Made by a program: the position numbers and the translations under genes. Below are positions 12,301-25,544 of a stretch of DNA of 64,000 nucleotides, piece by piece (the stretch's first letter is position 1; each line of letters opens with the position of its first letter). The notes beneath the pieces are model-generated. The model did no database searches. It worked only from the letters and a program-made list of their open reading frames with translations, and had not been told where the DNA came from. Source of the DNA: Rhynchonema sp. JSB1_4 (taxonomy: Eukaryota > Nematoda > Chromadorea > Monhysterida > Xyalidae); NCBI GenBank assembly GCA_030248065.1, contig JASAMV010008485.1, forward strand, positions 23,709-87,708, given 5' to 3'.

Positions 12301-13790
12301 TGAAAACATGAAATATGGCATGAAAGATACGAAAACAATTTGTTTAACAAAATCAAATATGTCGAACCAACTCGTCTTTTTTCTGCAAACGCCACATATT
12401 CAGGCAGCGACTTCAATTCTGCCGACAACTTGAGCAGATCCGGACACGACTGTACGATATCCATTTTGAACAGGAGCTGCAAATTTTTTACTCGTACACG
12501 CTTTGGTACATAGAGACTACCCTCTTTGTGGTGATATGATTTAGTCCAGTCACCATAAACAGTATTCACCATATGAAGTGGTGATAAGGAACAGATGACA
12601 GATTGAGTGCCAAAAGATTTCGCGTTTGCCCACATGTATGGTCACATAAACTATGTGAAATAGCAGGATAACGACATAACACACCAACCAAATGTGTATT
12701 GTTTGGATCGTCACAACGCAGACGCGTATTTGTGTACATGCGTCCGAGATTCAGCTCATTGTTGGTGAACGTCAACTTGCCGTCCGTTTTGTTCACATAA
12801 TAACTGGCCTCCAACCGACTTTGACATTCGCCTGCAGATACGTGCTGATATGCGGTATGTAGAATGCCAACAAGTCTGGTAGCAACTGATGAAAGTGCAA
12901 TTTTTAAGGGGAAACGGAATTGGCAACGTACATAACTGGCATAAATAAGGACCTTTTCCACAAATCAACGATCAGCTCTAACAAACCGCACGTGCACCTA
13001 TCTGTTCGCTTGTAACATACCGAGGAACATCCCGTGCAGTTTGTACAATGATCCTGTACACTTTGGATCGGCGATGATGAACGCTTTTGATCGATCATAA
13101 GGGATGCTGCTGGGTACACACTTGGACACCAAGTACGGGTGATCATCAAGTGCATTCATGTATTGCAGAGCGATTGATGGATTGAAATGGTCGAGTGGCA
13201 ACCAGACGACGCCATCGGCTTGTGACTCGCATTCAGTCGGTTGGAGAAGTCTGTAGAAAGTATCCTCAATGTAAATGTCCATTGACCAAGACACAGCTCT
13301 CATATGATCACCAAATTTACAGGTCCGTGAAATCGAATTCATGCAAGTGGAACTTGCACATTTGCAAACATTCCAATCCTATTTTACGCACCTGCCAGGC
13401 GCAGCAGCTCTGCATTCCGCCACAGTACGCGTCCACTGCTCCTGTGCCACAAACGGTCCATTACTTTCAACGCTGACAGCAATTCTGTTTTGTTTCTCCA
13501 GCTCCTCCTCGTGTTTCTTTTGTTCTCGCACTGAAACATTGCGCACAGACTTGGAATAAAAACCATTTTGGTGGGTTTTGTGAATCTTGAGCATCATACG
13601 CTGTTTGTGGTGACCCTCCAGAAAGCGAATTAGTTAACCATGCGCTTGTCCTGCGTTGTCCGTTAACCAGTGGTGTCGTTGAGAAATCGAAATTTTCCCC
13701 CCCCGCCCCACCCCCCCCCACCCCCAAACAAACCCCCCCCGGGCCCCAAACAACCCCCCCCGAAACCCCACCCCAAAAAACCACAAACAC

Positions 13791-13858
<68 letters not shown>

Positions 13859-14796
13859 ACCCCCCCGTTAACCTCCTAACGACTACTCTGCCGGGTGCGG
13901 ATCATTCCACTGAGCCCACGTTCACAGGGCCGGTATGATCGCAATACAAGACATCTTTTTCGCACCATTGCAAATTTCATGTTTATCCCCTCTCACATTC
14001 TCTTTCCTTCCTCAATCGTTCAGCGGTTGCTTTCATCTTCACCATATCCTTTTCAACCTCTTTCCTTGCCAGTTGCGCTGCCTTCAATCTGCGTGCTTCG
14101 ATTGTACGCGCTTCAGTCAATTTGCCCAACATTCGTACTTCATTGACTTTCTTGTCATCCAATTGGTAGGGAAGGAACTTGCGCTTCGGGTTGCCGACAG
14201 CTGAATACCTAACTCTTGTCAACTTGTCAATAAATAACGGTTGTACAACCAATTGTGCGAATATTCGATCCGATGACAATACCTTTCTTTGTCACTATGT
14301 TTGTTGATGGCGGGTCGTTAGATGGCCGTTCTTGCTCGTGCACCGCTGGTTCTTCTTTGACGGCCACAATTGCTCTTGAACACGGAGTTTTATCCAGTGG
14401 AACCAAAGGCGAAATAACTTCAGCCCGCGAAAATCGAGGTTTTTGACTCGGTGCACGGCTGTCAGGTTTGGCGAACCGTAACGGATCGAAATCGGCAGGC
14501 GAAGTGGTGACATGCCTCGGGTTCAATGTTGTGACGGCGAAGAAGCTACGGGTCGGTCTCAGACGACGGTGCACCGAACTGCAAAGCATCAAGTGATGTT
14601 TCACACAAATGAATAAGGTGCCTCAAATGAACACTCACTTGAACTCCAACTGATGTCCCAACCAAATGTGCGCTTTGATTGTGGCCAATGGGAATAGACC
14701 ACAACAGAATTCACATTCTTCGTAGATGTGCACTTGGTCTTGAAGGGGTTCACTGGTCGACGCTTCGTCATCCTCAACGCTCACTGTTATCGACAT
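9359..14796 (-). CDS. Array gene G6: two-module zinc-finger protein, unknown family
   Basis: Exons: A 14,639-14,796; B 14,283-14,578; C about 13,994-14,201; D about 13,394-13,533; E about 13,023-13,254; F about 12,685-12,835; G about 12,375-12,480; H about 12,075-12,301; D' about 11,362-11,490; E' about 11,042-11,295; F' about 10,688-10,822; G' about 10,203-10,303; H' with tail 9,359-9,737. It has the same layout as G7, including a fused last exon (H' plus basic region plus MENEELQDDV). Exon C is lysine/arginine/glutamate-rich and likely a coiled coil (EARRLKAAQLARKEVEKD). Exon B has AVKEEP, a sumoylation-type site. E' is almost identical to E' of G7 over about 59 residues, while the flanking exons are only about 60% alike. 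The C-D intron holds a poly-C hAT-like element. Start chosen at the ATG that opens exon A in all paralogues. Confidence 0.78.
13660..13872. mobile_element. hAT-like element with poly-C core in the G6 C-D intron
   Basis: CAGTGGTGTCGTTGAG at 13,668 matches the terminal repeat of the element at 18,870. The eight bases before it (CCGTTAAC, 13,660-13,667) recur at 13,865-13,872, as a hAT target-site duplication would. The interior from 13,698 is an almost pure C tract with scattered A, G and AAAC interruptions. The right terminal repeat is not visible, so the assembly may be collapsed or truncated inside the tract. Long apparent reading frames here are low-complexity artefacts. Confidence 0.5.
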
Positions 14797-16233
14797 TTTC
14801 TCCGATTGCTGCCAAGTACTGTTGGGAGGATGCTAATTTTTTTCATTTAATATTTTTGGTTCAAGTAGGCCCATGTGAGAGCAGGTGCGGTAATTCAACC
14901 GCTCATTTTTTGTGCCTTGGCAAAAATCAACAGCGCAAATCACAAGACATTTTACTGTTACGAATAATACAGTAATGCAAAACGTAACATCAAACGTTGT
15001 GCGATGCGAAGCCATCTTGAAATATTACAAATGGTTTTCTGTAGCAGCACAAAGCTTGACAGAGTGGAAACAGAGTAAAAACATGACAGGTAATCATGAC
15101 ATTATACAATTTGTGTTAAGCCTTAATCAGTGACACGACAGCTGTGTGTAACAAAAAAGCTGCACGTAATACAATATTTTATTGTTGCACAGTTAGCCAT
15201 AATGCGAAACTCAAAAAACATGAAAACGTGCAAAAATAAGAACATGTATGAGAAACGGAGAAAATCGTAGCAGATCATTAGGTACACAATATTACCGACT
15301 GCAACATCGTTCAATCACTATACAATAGATTGTATTCGGTGCTGTGATAACCACGTGAATTAGATCGACTGAACCAAACCCTATCCGGACGCACACACAA
15401 ACTACCAACGAAGCCATAGAAAGCCGTGAGAGTAAAAATAATTAAAGTACAGCACACACGAAGCAAAGCGCGGAATAAAGAAAAGAAGCCAAGAAAATGC
15501 ACAAAAGAAAGAACACAAATGACAACTGCTGCTTGTGAGTGTGGAGTGGAAAACACAGAACTGTGTGCGAAATTCAAGCCAGAAAAACGTATGAAAACAG
15601 AACGAGACCAAAACGAAACAACGAAATTCAGCAAAAAATCAACAACAGTGCGACAGCAGAGACAAAATGTCAGAGTACATGTGCAAACTTTGCCAACAAT
15701 GGGGGGCATCAGGGTTACAATGTGAGGCCTGGTATGACCTCAGCAGAACATGTACACGAACACAGCGGCAGCTCAAAAATGTTTCAGACAGGGTGCATAA
15801 TGATAGATAGCCAAAAATGCCCAACCCAATGTCGAAGTACCCACAATGGACGTCAGAGAAAAACTAGAAAGAAGACATTGAACATGCTTAACCGATTCTT
15901 CTCGCATAGTGTCAATCAATAATTACCTGCAGGTGTTTCATATAGTAATAATAATAATAATGCCACCAACAATGCAACAATAATATGGGTGGATATCAAA
16001 CTTGATGGTCGGACCGACGCCTTGCTAACGTGCCTTTTACGTAAGGTGTTTCGATATTGACTAATGATGCCACCAATTCCTGAAAGCTGCTTCTCAGCTG
16101 CGGAACAGAGCTTATCCTGGTCGGAAGTGACGTGATCACGTCATCAGCTTATGCTACAAAAAAGTCCCATGACCAAAGCAAGACTGATTCGATCACCAAG
16201 TTCAACACATCAACCAATGAATGCAGTATGCAA
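14797..16233. other. Intergenic region between G5 and G6
   Basis: About 1.4 kb separates the G5 stop codon from the G6 start codon, so it should contain the G6 promoter and the G5 3' UTR. It is A-rich on the plus strand. A 99/127-residue open stretch at 15,426-15,922 has no recognisable domain, biased composition and no paralogue in the other intergenic gaps. A short AAT trinucleotide run lies near 15,947-15,962. I see no convincing gene. Confidence 0.5.
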
Positions 16234-19200
16234 TTATTTAACAGTCAGATTCTCCGGCGCCACTTCGGGTCCACTGTTGACGACAGCAGTTGCAGTGCTG
16301 ACGGCCTTGATGATTGAATCCAACACTGATTCATTGGTTGGATCAGTCACATTCATCAGGTCTTCGTCCTCCAACGTCGCGTCATAGTCAACAGCGTAGT
16401 GCGCGTTCGGCTCACCCGGTCGCACCTCGCCCCATTGTTGCAGCTTGTAGTTCTTGCGTTTGTATGGATCGCCTCTGCAAAAGGGGTGAGTGTTGTTAAG
16501 ACGTGCTGGGAAAGTCGTTTCAATCATGTCCGCGAACTCGCCAACAACTAACTTGGAGCCGCATCAAATTTCAAGCGTTAGACTACGGCAAGGAAAAAAG
16601 CAACTTTGTTTGGGTAGTATTTTGCCAAAATTGGAGCGCTAATTTCGGCCAGCGTAAAAATTGTTCCTCCATAATGAGCTAATAATCGTACCTGTGCTGT
16701 TCCTTCAATTTCCACGACGGTCGTTTCATGGTGATCGGCGTGAAATCACGTGGATTCGATATCCAACAATAATAGACGAACGCAGCGTCGAATCGTGTGG
16801 TGTGCGGCTTGCGGTACTGCGCCTCGGGCTTGTAGTCACCCGTCAGACGGTCGCGTTGCTGCAAATTGGTGAAGGCCATTCAGCACAAAAAGTTTGATGC
16901 TCACACATCAGATATCACATGTGTTTATGCGGAAGACAATCGAACGCTTGACACAAAATACTATAATATATTGTTGCCTGTTTTTCTTGGTCCAAAGGAA
17001 ACAAACGACCCCGTGTTGTAACTGAACTTCTAGCTGAGGTCGAGATGACAATTTCGATTCAATAACGCGGCTGGAAAAACGTGTCAAAGTTTGCCTGTGG
17101 ATTCCAACAACAATGTTTCACATGCTCGCTGTGAGCTTTGTGCGTGTGCGCTGCCAGCATGTCAATGAAACATTCCACTATGTTTGTTGCTGAGTGTCGT
17201 GCTTGCACTAACAAGGACATATTCTTAAAGGGGAAATTGCACATTCCTAATCGCCTTTCAAGTTTTACAAGTGTTTAGACAGCAATGTGGGCATCACAAA
17301 AATCACATAATTTGGTACAAACTCTCAAACATGTACCCAGGAGATTCCGTTTAAGACAAGCCACTGGGAACAAAATTCGGCGCGGACCGGCCGAATTTCT
17401 ACCTGCGCATTCAGGCAAATTGCCTGATCAAAAAGCTGTCAAGGCGACAGAATGTTTCGCACGATTCTTGAAACTCACTAACTATAGAATTTCGCTTTTC
17501 TTTATATTTCGAATTTCGACGAATTGTTCCAGCGTGTCTGCTATAGTCCAACAACAGCTAATGCAGAATTTATGTCCACTGCGTTGCCTGATCCGCCAAG
17601 CACATAACGCGTGATGCAACATTATAAACACACCCACGCAGCCAGCCAACACACACAAGCTGACTGCCTGTCTGTGCTTGTAATGTTGCATCACGCGTTA
17701 TGTGCTTGGCGGATCAGGCAACGCAGTGGACATAAATTCTGCATTAGCTGTTGTTGGACTATAAATGTTTCATGCTCTGCTCGTCACGCTGGAACAATTC
17801 GTCGAAATTCGAAATATAAAGAAAAGCGAAATTCTATAGTTAGTGAGTTTCCAGAATCATGCGAAACATTCTATCGCCTTGACAGCTTTTTGATCAGGCA
17901 GTTTGCCTGAATGCGCAGGTAGAAATTCGGCCGGTCCGCGCCAAATTTTCTTTCCGATTGTTCCCTTTAAACTGCTTCTCCTGGGTACATGTTTGAGAGT
18001 TTGTACCAAGTGATTTGACTTTCATGATGCCCACACGACTGTCTAAACACTTGTAGAGTTTGAAAGGCGATTAGGAATGTGCAGTTTCCCCTTTAATCCC
18101 TTTCATTGGTTTTCTGAAATCTCGACCCCAAACAGGAGTTGAGTTAAAACGTGGGGAAGCTTGTTTCCTTTGACTTGCATAAAAAGGAAATACTATACCC
18201 GCTTGGCCTCATTGCAGAAATCTATCAACAAAATGTTTTCCATGTTCGATAAAATATCCATTGCGCAACCATTTCATCAGCTTTCGGTACAGAAAAGGCC
18301 AAAACTGCTCAAAACTCCCAAACGCAACAACATGTCACCAACCACTTGCTGCATGTAAGACGCGAGATCGACCAACATGTAGCGATAACGCATCAGATCC
18401 GGACACGAACGCATGAATTCCATACGGTACATCAGCTGAAATAAAACCGTGTCGCTCGGGGTGTCAGGCAAGTGATGCTTACACTGCTTCCATAGTACGA
18501 TCCGACATCGCAACACTCCCCGTGCCCCCACCAACTAACCATATGAGTGTATTCCGAGAATCTGGGTCGTTTGATCTGATCGCGATGAAAGTTGCATTTT
18601 CGCCACGACCACGTGTTGCCCTCCAGTTGTCGACAGATGAGCGTGCCGTGCTCGATCGGGATCACGTGACCACGACCTGTATTGTGTGCTTATTGGCTGA
18701 TGAAACCAAAATAGAAATCTCAGTCAGGGAATACACCGAGGCCTGGAAATTCGGACCTATAGCTATCAAGCACGATATTACACTTAATAACGGGACAGAA
18801 TCGGCCCTGTCTTGGTTGGTCAGTTGACTTTTTGCGCAGAGATTGTGATTTGCTGAAGCCACAAATTTCCAGTGGTGTCGTTGGGAAATCAAAAAGTCAG
18901 GATATACCGGATACCCAAAATCCAAAATTTTCGGATACCGGATACCCAAAATGAAAAATCTCGGATACCAGGGGGGTTGCTCCCTAAAATAAAAAATCTC
19001 GGATACCCAGGGGTGGTTGTTCAAAAAAGGTCAATTTTTTAGAGGAAATTCGAGCAAAATCGGTGCTGAAACCGCAAAAAATGGTCATTTCGGGGGTTAT
19101 GCTTGCGCGAGCAATCGATTTTGAGCATTTTGGAGGTAAAAATGGGCGATTTTTACGGTTTTCGAAAAAAATTTTAGGGTAGGATACCCCTGGACAAAAA

Positions 19201-22200
19201 GTCAGGATACCGGATACCCCTGGGTGAAAAAATCAAGATACCGGATACCGGATACTAGGGGGTAACACCCCCTTCCCCCCAACGACACCACTGCAATTTC
19301 AACCAGTAAACATCAACTGATCGTAATACCAGAGGCGGAACCGATCAACAACTCTGGAACATGCATTACCAACGAACCTGTACTACTAGCAGCACTGGTC
19401 ATTTTCTCCTCCCAATTCACCCTCGGTTCATCGCGTCTGGCCCTGACCAAATCGAATAGGTATCCCTTGGAGCGATCGCACGGCGTGTCCTTCGGTATCT
19501 TCTGTGTCAATAAATGCTGATGTGTTTTGGCTGCCCAGAGGTACTGCAATGCGATGTAGGTGTTCACGTTGTCGATCGGCAGCCAGCTGATGTCCGGTGT
19601 CGGGTGTTCGACTTGTTCTTTCTCGAGGATGCTGCAATTTGGGACAGGGATGTCACGTAGAACGTTTTTGGATCTTGTTTGCCTGACGCTTCTTTAGCTA
19701 TTGAACGCGATTGCATTACCCCGTTTGAAATCCTACGGATACTCATGAAACATTTGCTCTTCTGAATAACAATGGATCCTGGTACACACTCCGTGCGTTG
19801 GCAAAGTCACACAGGCCACTGTCAAACCACGGCGACTAGTCCGCAAACAACTTTTACGGTGGGGAAAATTGCTGACAAAGCTGGAACTCGATCCTGAAAT
19901 ATTGTTGTGTGCAAAAAGGCCACTGTGTTGAGTTGAGTTGAGTCTTCCACAAAAAGCGACACCTCGTGAGTACCACTGTGACTCCCACATGTTTCGCAAC
20001 AAAATTAGACTGAAACATCACCAACCGTTGCGGTGTGGCATTCAACATTTCAGCCATTCTGATTACGAACTGTTCCATCGACGCAAACGGCCCGTTACGA
20101 CTGATGTCGAGCTTGAGAATATCCGGACTGTTCATGTTTACGTGGCCCTCCACCGCTCTGCAGCACAAAACATTTCGGTTATTTCATTTGTATATTTTTT
20201 TATTTTTGTTTGGTCAAGCGACAGTGTGCAAAAACAACAACTATGAAATACAGTACCTTTCCCTTAACCGTCTCCAGAAGTCGTACGGGGTTTCCAACAA
20301 TCGTTTCACTCTCGAATCCAGCTTAGATCCGGGCATCACCTGCAGAAATGTTTTATCACGTGTATTTGAATTCCAACACTGAGCAATTGTATGGGCAGTG
20401 TCCGGTAGCATCAGAAATCAAAAGCTAGATAAAATGACATGGACCGGAATCAAAGTTCGTGATCGGATCGGACCTGCCTTGAGATTTTAGAATTAGGCAC
20501 ATTAAGAAATTTACTGGTGCTACTCATCGGCCATGACAAACATTGCTCATTGTGGGTTTGGAACACATTTTAAGCTGATCGAAAGTTGTGGTATCAATAA
20601 AGTTAGAAACATTTTAAACGCAAATATCGAACGTGACCAAAGAGTTTGATCACCACAGTTGATGTCTGCGTTCATACAAACAAAGCCAATCACCAACCCT
20701 CATGTGTTTCTGCGTCAACAACTGTCTCCACGGCCAATGACTGTTCGGCGCATTCTCATCCACTTTGAATTTTCGTGGGTTGTCTAACCAACAGTAGTAG
20801 ACCATCATCTGATCGTAGCTGATTGGCCATGGCTCCTTCTTCGTCGTACCGCGCTGAAATAAAATGCTGCTTTGTAAACAAAATTTGACAAAGCTATTCG
20901 CAAACAAAATTTTCAATAATGAGACGAAAACACCACCGGACTCAGTCTAGACTCCTTACAGCGATCCTACATGCAATGAATAATAATTTTTGATCGGTAT
21001 TTTAGTTCTCAATTTTCCGTTAGTGCAAAACATTCTTTATAATGACCATGTCACTAAGCGCAGGGCGGACTGTCACATCCGTCATACCTTTGCCTCGTCA
21101 TGCCGACGTGTGGTGCTGAGCATAGCGTAGTACTTGAACAAATCCGGGCACGAACAAACCACGCATTTTTGGATGGTCAGCTGAAATCCGTTGAACAAAG
21201 TAATTTTCAGATTGATTAATTCCAACTTAACAATAAATTGCCAACTCAAGACGCACAATGTACGTATCGTCCGATACTCTGGGCGGTTGCAGATCGCTGC
21301 GCAGAAACTCCGCCCACCAGCTGCCGTCGAACTGTTTCTCGCAGAAGAAATTGGTGATATTGCGCCACTCAACTCGACCTGGGATTAGATAATGTGAAAG
21401 ATAAAAGTCGAAAAACATGATGTTAGATTGTTGACATACGGTCAGATCTTTTTATTACTCTGTCAATGTCTGTTAGATTCGACCTCAAAGACGCGAGTGA
21501 AATCCAACCAACCACAACTCTGGTACTGTTTCTTCCTGCTCTGCCACAGCACTCGTTCACTCAGATTCACACGACTCGTGTCGATCAGCAACGCTTTGGA
21601 TCGATTGCATGGCACCTTGAGAAAACTCGAACATCGATAGATACCGTAGTAAATTTCTCATGCACCCTACCCTATCCACTCTTGAGCGACATAATTGGAA
21701 TTTCGAGTCACTATAAACAATATTAACCATAAGAGTGGTTGGTTTTCGTGAGATTGAGATTGAGATATGAGATTGACGCGATTGGTCACCAAAATTGAGT
21801 TGAAATAAGCTCAATGAAAATACACTCATTTGTAACGGGTATGCATTGTGATCATAATTTAGTATCGCGTTTAAAAATACTCGGAACAAAAGATGAGGGA
21901 TGATATGACGAACGGTTCCCCACATCGAAGAAGATCACCATCAAGAGAATCCAATGTATTTGGTCTGAAACATCACTTATACCTCTTTTGGCATCCATTT
22001 TGAAAACATCCACTGTTTGTCTGGTTCCTGACACGCTAACAAGTACTGCAGGGCAATGTCGGCGTTAAAGTTGTCGATGGGCAGCCAGGTGAGGCCGTCG
22101 CGGATCTCGCATTCTTCCGGTGTGAGAAGGCTGGAACAAATCTCGTTTCCTTTAGTGCACAACCCATTATTGAATGAAACATTTGTAAACCAAGTGAAGT

Positions 22201-25200
22201 CTACATCGCGCTGTGCTTTTTGAAGTGGACCAGTGAATCCACAAAGCCACGAAGTGCCCTGATATTTTCGAATTCCATGTTTTGAATGCGCTAAGTTTGC
22301 CTGTGTTTCACGTGATAATGGCCACACCAGCCAAACTAGCCCCTGAGGTGGGGTGAATCACTTTTATAACGGCCTATATATACCAGCCAAAATGACAGAT
22401 TATTTGTGTAGTGAAGTAAACCGACAGAGCTAAAGCCACCCCAAACCGAACACTACTCACTTGCCGGGCGTCGCCTCTTGCATGCCAACAATTCTGGAGA
22501 CAAACTGGTCATTGGCAGCCCACGGCATGTTCTCCTGGTAATTGTCAGTGGTCTCCAGTTCGAATGTGTCTTCTTGCTCTTCTTTCGGTGCCTGCAATTG
22601 CTATTCGCTTGTTTCTTGATTTCGAGTGTTGAAAGAAATACTAGAGCAACCGACAGCGTCAATATCAAATACTTCCCGAAGCGGATGAAACATTTTGTCG
22701 CTTTGATACGCTCCGAGATTGGTATTGATATACATAATTTTCAAGTTCAAAACGCAAATTTTGCTGAGGGAATAATTGTGGGGGCAATTTTTCTACGAAC
22801 ATAATCTTCCAAGGCGCAGAGTGGGCATTTTGGAATCCATTTTGCTTAAAACAACCTTTGCATTCAAATTGAGCCAAAAACTTGCATTGATGAAGCAAGG
22901 GCAAATAATTTTTGCATGTTTTGATCCAAAAATACGATGTCGGGTATCTTTGCATATTTCCAACTGTCGGGTTCGGCTTTTTCCGCAGATGTCAGGTAAC
23001 GAGTGTCGTGTATCCCCAGATCCAAATCGTTTCAATTCTGCGGCTAAGACAAAGTACCGAATTTGTGTCAAAGCACCGAATCACCGTCTGTTCACACGAA
23101 AAAACAGTCAACAACAACAACTTTATCAACAATAACAAGCCAACACTGACCAGTGTCATATCGAGTTCCGGTTTCTTCCATTTCTTAGCCCTGGCCGTGC
23201 CGGCGCCCACTTCATTGACAACATCATCGATTATGCCTTGCACAACTTCGTCCTCTTCTGACCAATCGTCGTCAATCGACTACAAATCAATCGGGTTTAT
23301 ATGAATGCGTTCAACACACTCGCTCATCAGGATCTGAGCCGCAAGCCAGCCCACAATCCCTGCTGGCTGCGAGATCCAAGTGTGTTGTCAGTTTGCGTTG
23401 GTGTCTACCGGGTCACACAGAAATGGACAACTGCCGCCCAAATTACCATAAACGGTAACAAATCTGAAGGTCTTACGGTTTCCGAACAGATTGCCGGTTT
23501 CTCATTCGCATTGATCAGCGTTCGATTCGGTAACTACACTCCATTGTGACGTTTAGCAGGTTCGATCAACAAAAATGAAACCAATAATCCCAACACCACC
23601 AACCGTCACTGGACCCATCAGTTCGCGAAGCACATCCCGATTGCGACTAGTGCGATTGTGTGTACTGGAAAAAGAGAACAAATGTACACGCGTTCATGTT
23701 TCGATCACTAATTACAAAACATTATTGAACTGCGTTAGTCACCCACCCATATCCACTGTATCCGCTAGCACCGTATTGCCCGCTGTACCCACTGTACCCG
23801 CTATACCCGCCGTAGTCCATACGTCGTCTCCTCTTCTTCTTTCGCTGTTTCTGTTCCTGATATCCGTACTGGTCAAAGTCCAACTCCGAACCCGAGTCCA
23901 CTTGCACTTGTATTGCTGGTGCTCCCGTTTCTTCGCCTGGTTCGGTCTTGATCACTTTGTAGCCTTCTTTGATCGCAAGGCGGGCCGGGTCGAAATCACC
24001 TGGTTCCTTGAACACCGACTCCGGCTCGACCTTGGTCACCGCGTACACATTGCGTTTGGAGGATAGCAGTCGTTTGTTGGATCTGTGGGGATACGCACAC
24101 ATTGGTGGATGGATAGGCGGTGTATGATATCCATTTCATCACTATAGTTCAGACAACTGCCATGTAAACTGAATTTTTTGTTGTTCATAATTTGTCAGTT
24201 GCCAGCAAATATGGGAGGCAACCAAATGTGACTGTGAGCAGCAGGCATCAGGACTCGATAATGTGGTATCTGATGGTACTGGTGCCAAGTTTTCATTGAC
24301 AAGCACATTGTTCAAGTCGCGTCTTGTAGGCATGGGGTCACTGAACTGAGAAAAGTCCAGACAAATGTCTTCTACAGCTACATAAGTGCGGAAAACACCC
24401 CTCACACGTGTGCAACTCCAGTGAGCCATACGAACAAGAAAACAAGTGTTTCTACCACTCAATAAGTGCAGAATATGCAGCTCAAGCGTTTGGTAGAAAA
24501 AGTCCGCTGTTTTCAAAAACCAAAACACCACTGACTTCCACTCAAACATGTGTCCGAGCTTGATGTGTGCCTCCAATGTTGGCAGCGGGAATAGGCCGGC
24601 ACAGAACTCGCACTCTTCAAATATCTGCACTGTGTCTTCAGTACTTCCATCATTAGTACTAGTCGGTGTCCCTGGATTGGCGTTGTCGTCCGGCATGTCC
24701 GCTGGTCCCTCGTGCTCACCCCCACTGTGCTGTATGTGCGGCAGGGGCATCAAACCGCCATTGGCTGCTGGCGGCATCGCGTCCATTGGCACCATACCTA
24801 CACGTGGGATACGGGGGAATTTGATTTTTGAACAGTACGTGTGCTGACGCGCAGTTTCCTAACAGCTGCGAACTTGGCACATTCGTCCTAGTTCCACAAA
24901 CGGGCGGTTCACCAGCACGACCCCACAGATACGAATCGCACAATTCACCGTGTGATCAATATTCTATGTTTATAAACACCAGAGTCCCGATCGTGTCAAG
25001 ACAGCAGACATACGAGATTGCAAACTGAATCTAGTCTCCTCGTATTAGTACCAGAGACACACGAACACATACCATCGGGCGTGGTCATCTGCACAGGTTG
25101 CAGCGGCTGCAGTTGATGATGATGTTCGAAATTGTTAGTGTTCATTTGATGCACTTGATCGGGCGGTGGAAGAACTGGATTCGGTTGAGTGTTGTCAATT

Positions 25201-25235
25201 GTCCCATCCATTGTTGAGTTCATGGGTGCTACCAT
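16234..25235 (-). CDS. Array gene G5: two-module zinc-finger protein with a YG-rich segment
   Basis: Exons: leader 25,073-25,235; A 24,536-24,797; B about 23,742-24,083; C about 23,152-23,283; D about 22,461-22,599; E1 about 21,985-22,132; E2 about 21,502-21,611; F about 21,258-21,379; G about 21,090-21,182; H about 20,697-20,853 and about 20,260-20,342; D' about 20,026-20,163; E' about 19,372-19,631; F' about 18,541-18,688; G' about 18,345-18,435; H' about 16,693-16,863; tail 16,234-16,484. It is the longest member. It adds a His/Gln/Pro-rich leader exon before the zinc finger, and exon B runs through VIKTEP and a basic block (RKKKRRRR) into a segment of repeated GYSGYSG units. Both D-H modules keep their landmarks (WLPID, SCPDL, CW-x-NPR). 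Exon E is split by an intron before VPCNRSK. The G'-H' intron contains a TTAA MITE and the E'-F' intron a hAT-like element. Confidence 0.77.
17225..18096. mobile_element. Palindromic MITE with TTAA flanks (copy 2)
   Basis: The element spans 17,229-18,092 with TTAA at 17,225-17,228 and 18,093-18,096. Terminal repeat AGGGGAAATTGCACATTCC is mirrored at the right end. The arms pair across a centre near 17,660. The innermost 17,585-17,730 forms its own near-perfect hairpin around GCCAAGCACATAACGCGTG. It shares long internal blocks with copy 1 at 775-1,419, so the two are one family. It lies in the G'-H' intron of G5. Confidence 0.8.
18870..19293. mobile_element. hAT-like element with GGATACC repeats, in the G5 E'-F' intron
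   Basis: The left end CAGTGGTGTCGTTGGG at 18,870 is mirrored by CCCCAACGACACCACTG ending at 19,293. The flanks CAAATTTC and CAATTTCA are nearly alike but not a clean 8-bp duplication. The interior is made of diverged repeats of GGATACC and GGATACCGGATACCC mixed with AAAAATC. There is no coding capacity. Confidence 0.6.
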
Positions 25236-25544
25236 CACAATTGGATGATTTGGTGCAGAACTGTGACAAGCAACGAATACCCTTATCAGACAGACGGTGA
25301 AACATTCTGTGGAAACGTGAAGTATTCAAGGTACACATAAGCGGCCCTGATCGGATATTAAGAACCGATCGCGCACACAAGGAACAAACATTCTTATTAT
25401 GCTTATTTTATGCACAATGCAGAATGCATAAGGAAATGAAATGAAATTACCGGTTTATAGTTTGTATTGTATCCACAACGTATATCAATACATAAGCAGT
25501 ACCATCAAGTGACTATCCCAAAAACAATGGAAATGTGAAATAGA

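Noticed and set aside
13467..13879. Gly-rich and Pro-rich open frames on both strands
   Set aside because: They are translations of the poly-C tract of a transposon-like element and have no codon structure or paralogue.
15426..15922. Plus-strand frames of 99 and 127 residues, lysine/threonine rich
   Set aside because: Composition follows the A-rich strand, the two frames overlap, there is no domain and no counterpart in other intergenic gaps.
17585..17730. Very stable hairpin as a possible microRNA precursor
   Set aside because: It is the innermost part of a TTAA palindromic MITE, with stems far longer than a microRNA precursor; the transposon explanation is sufficient.
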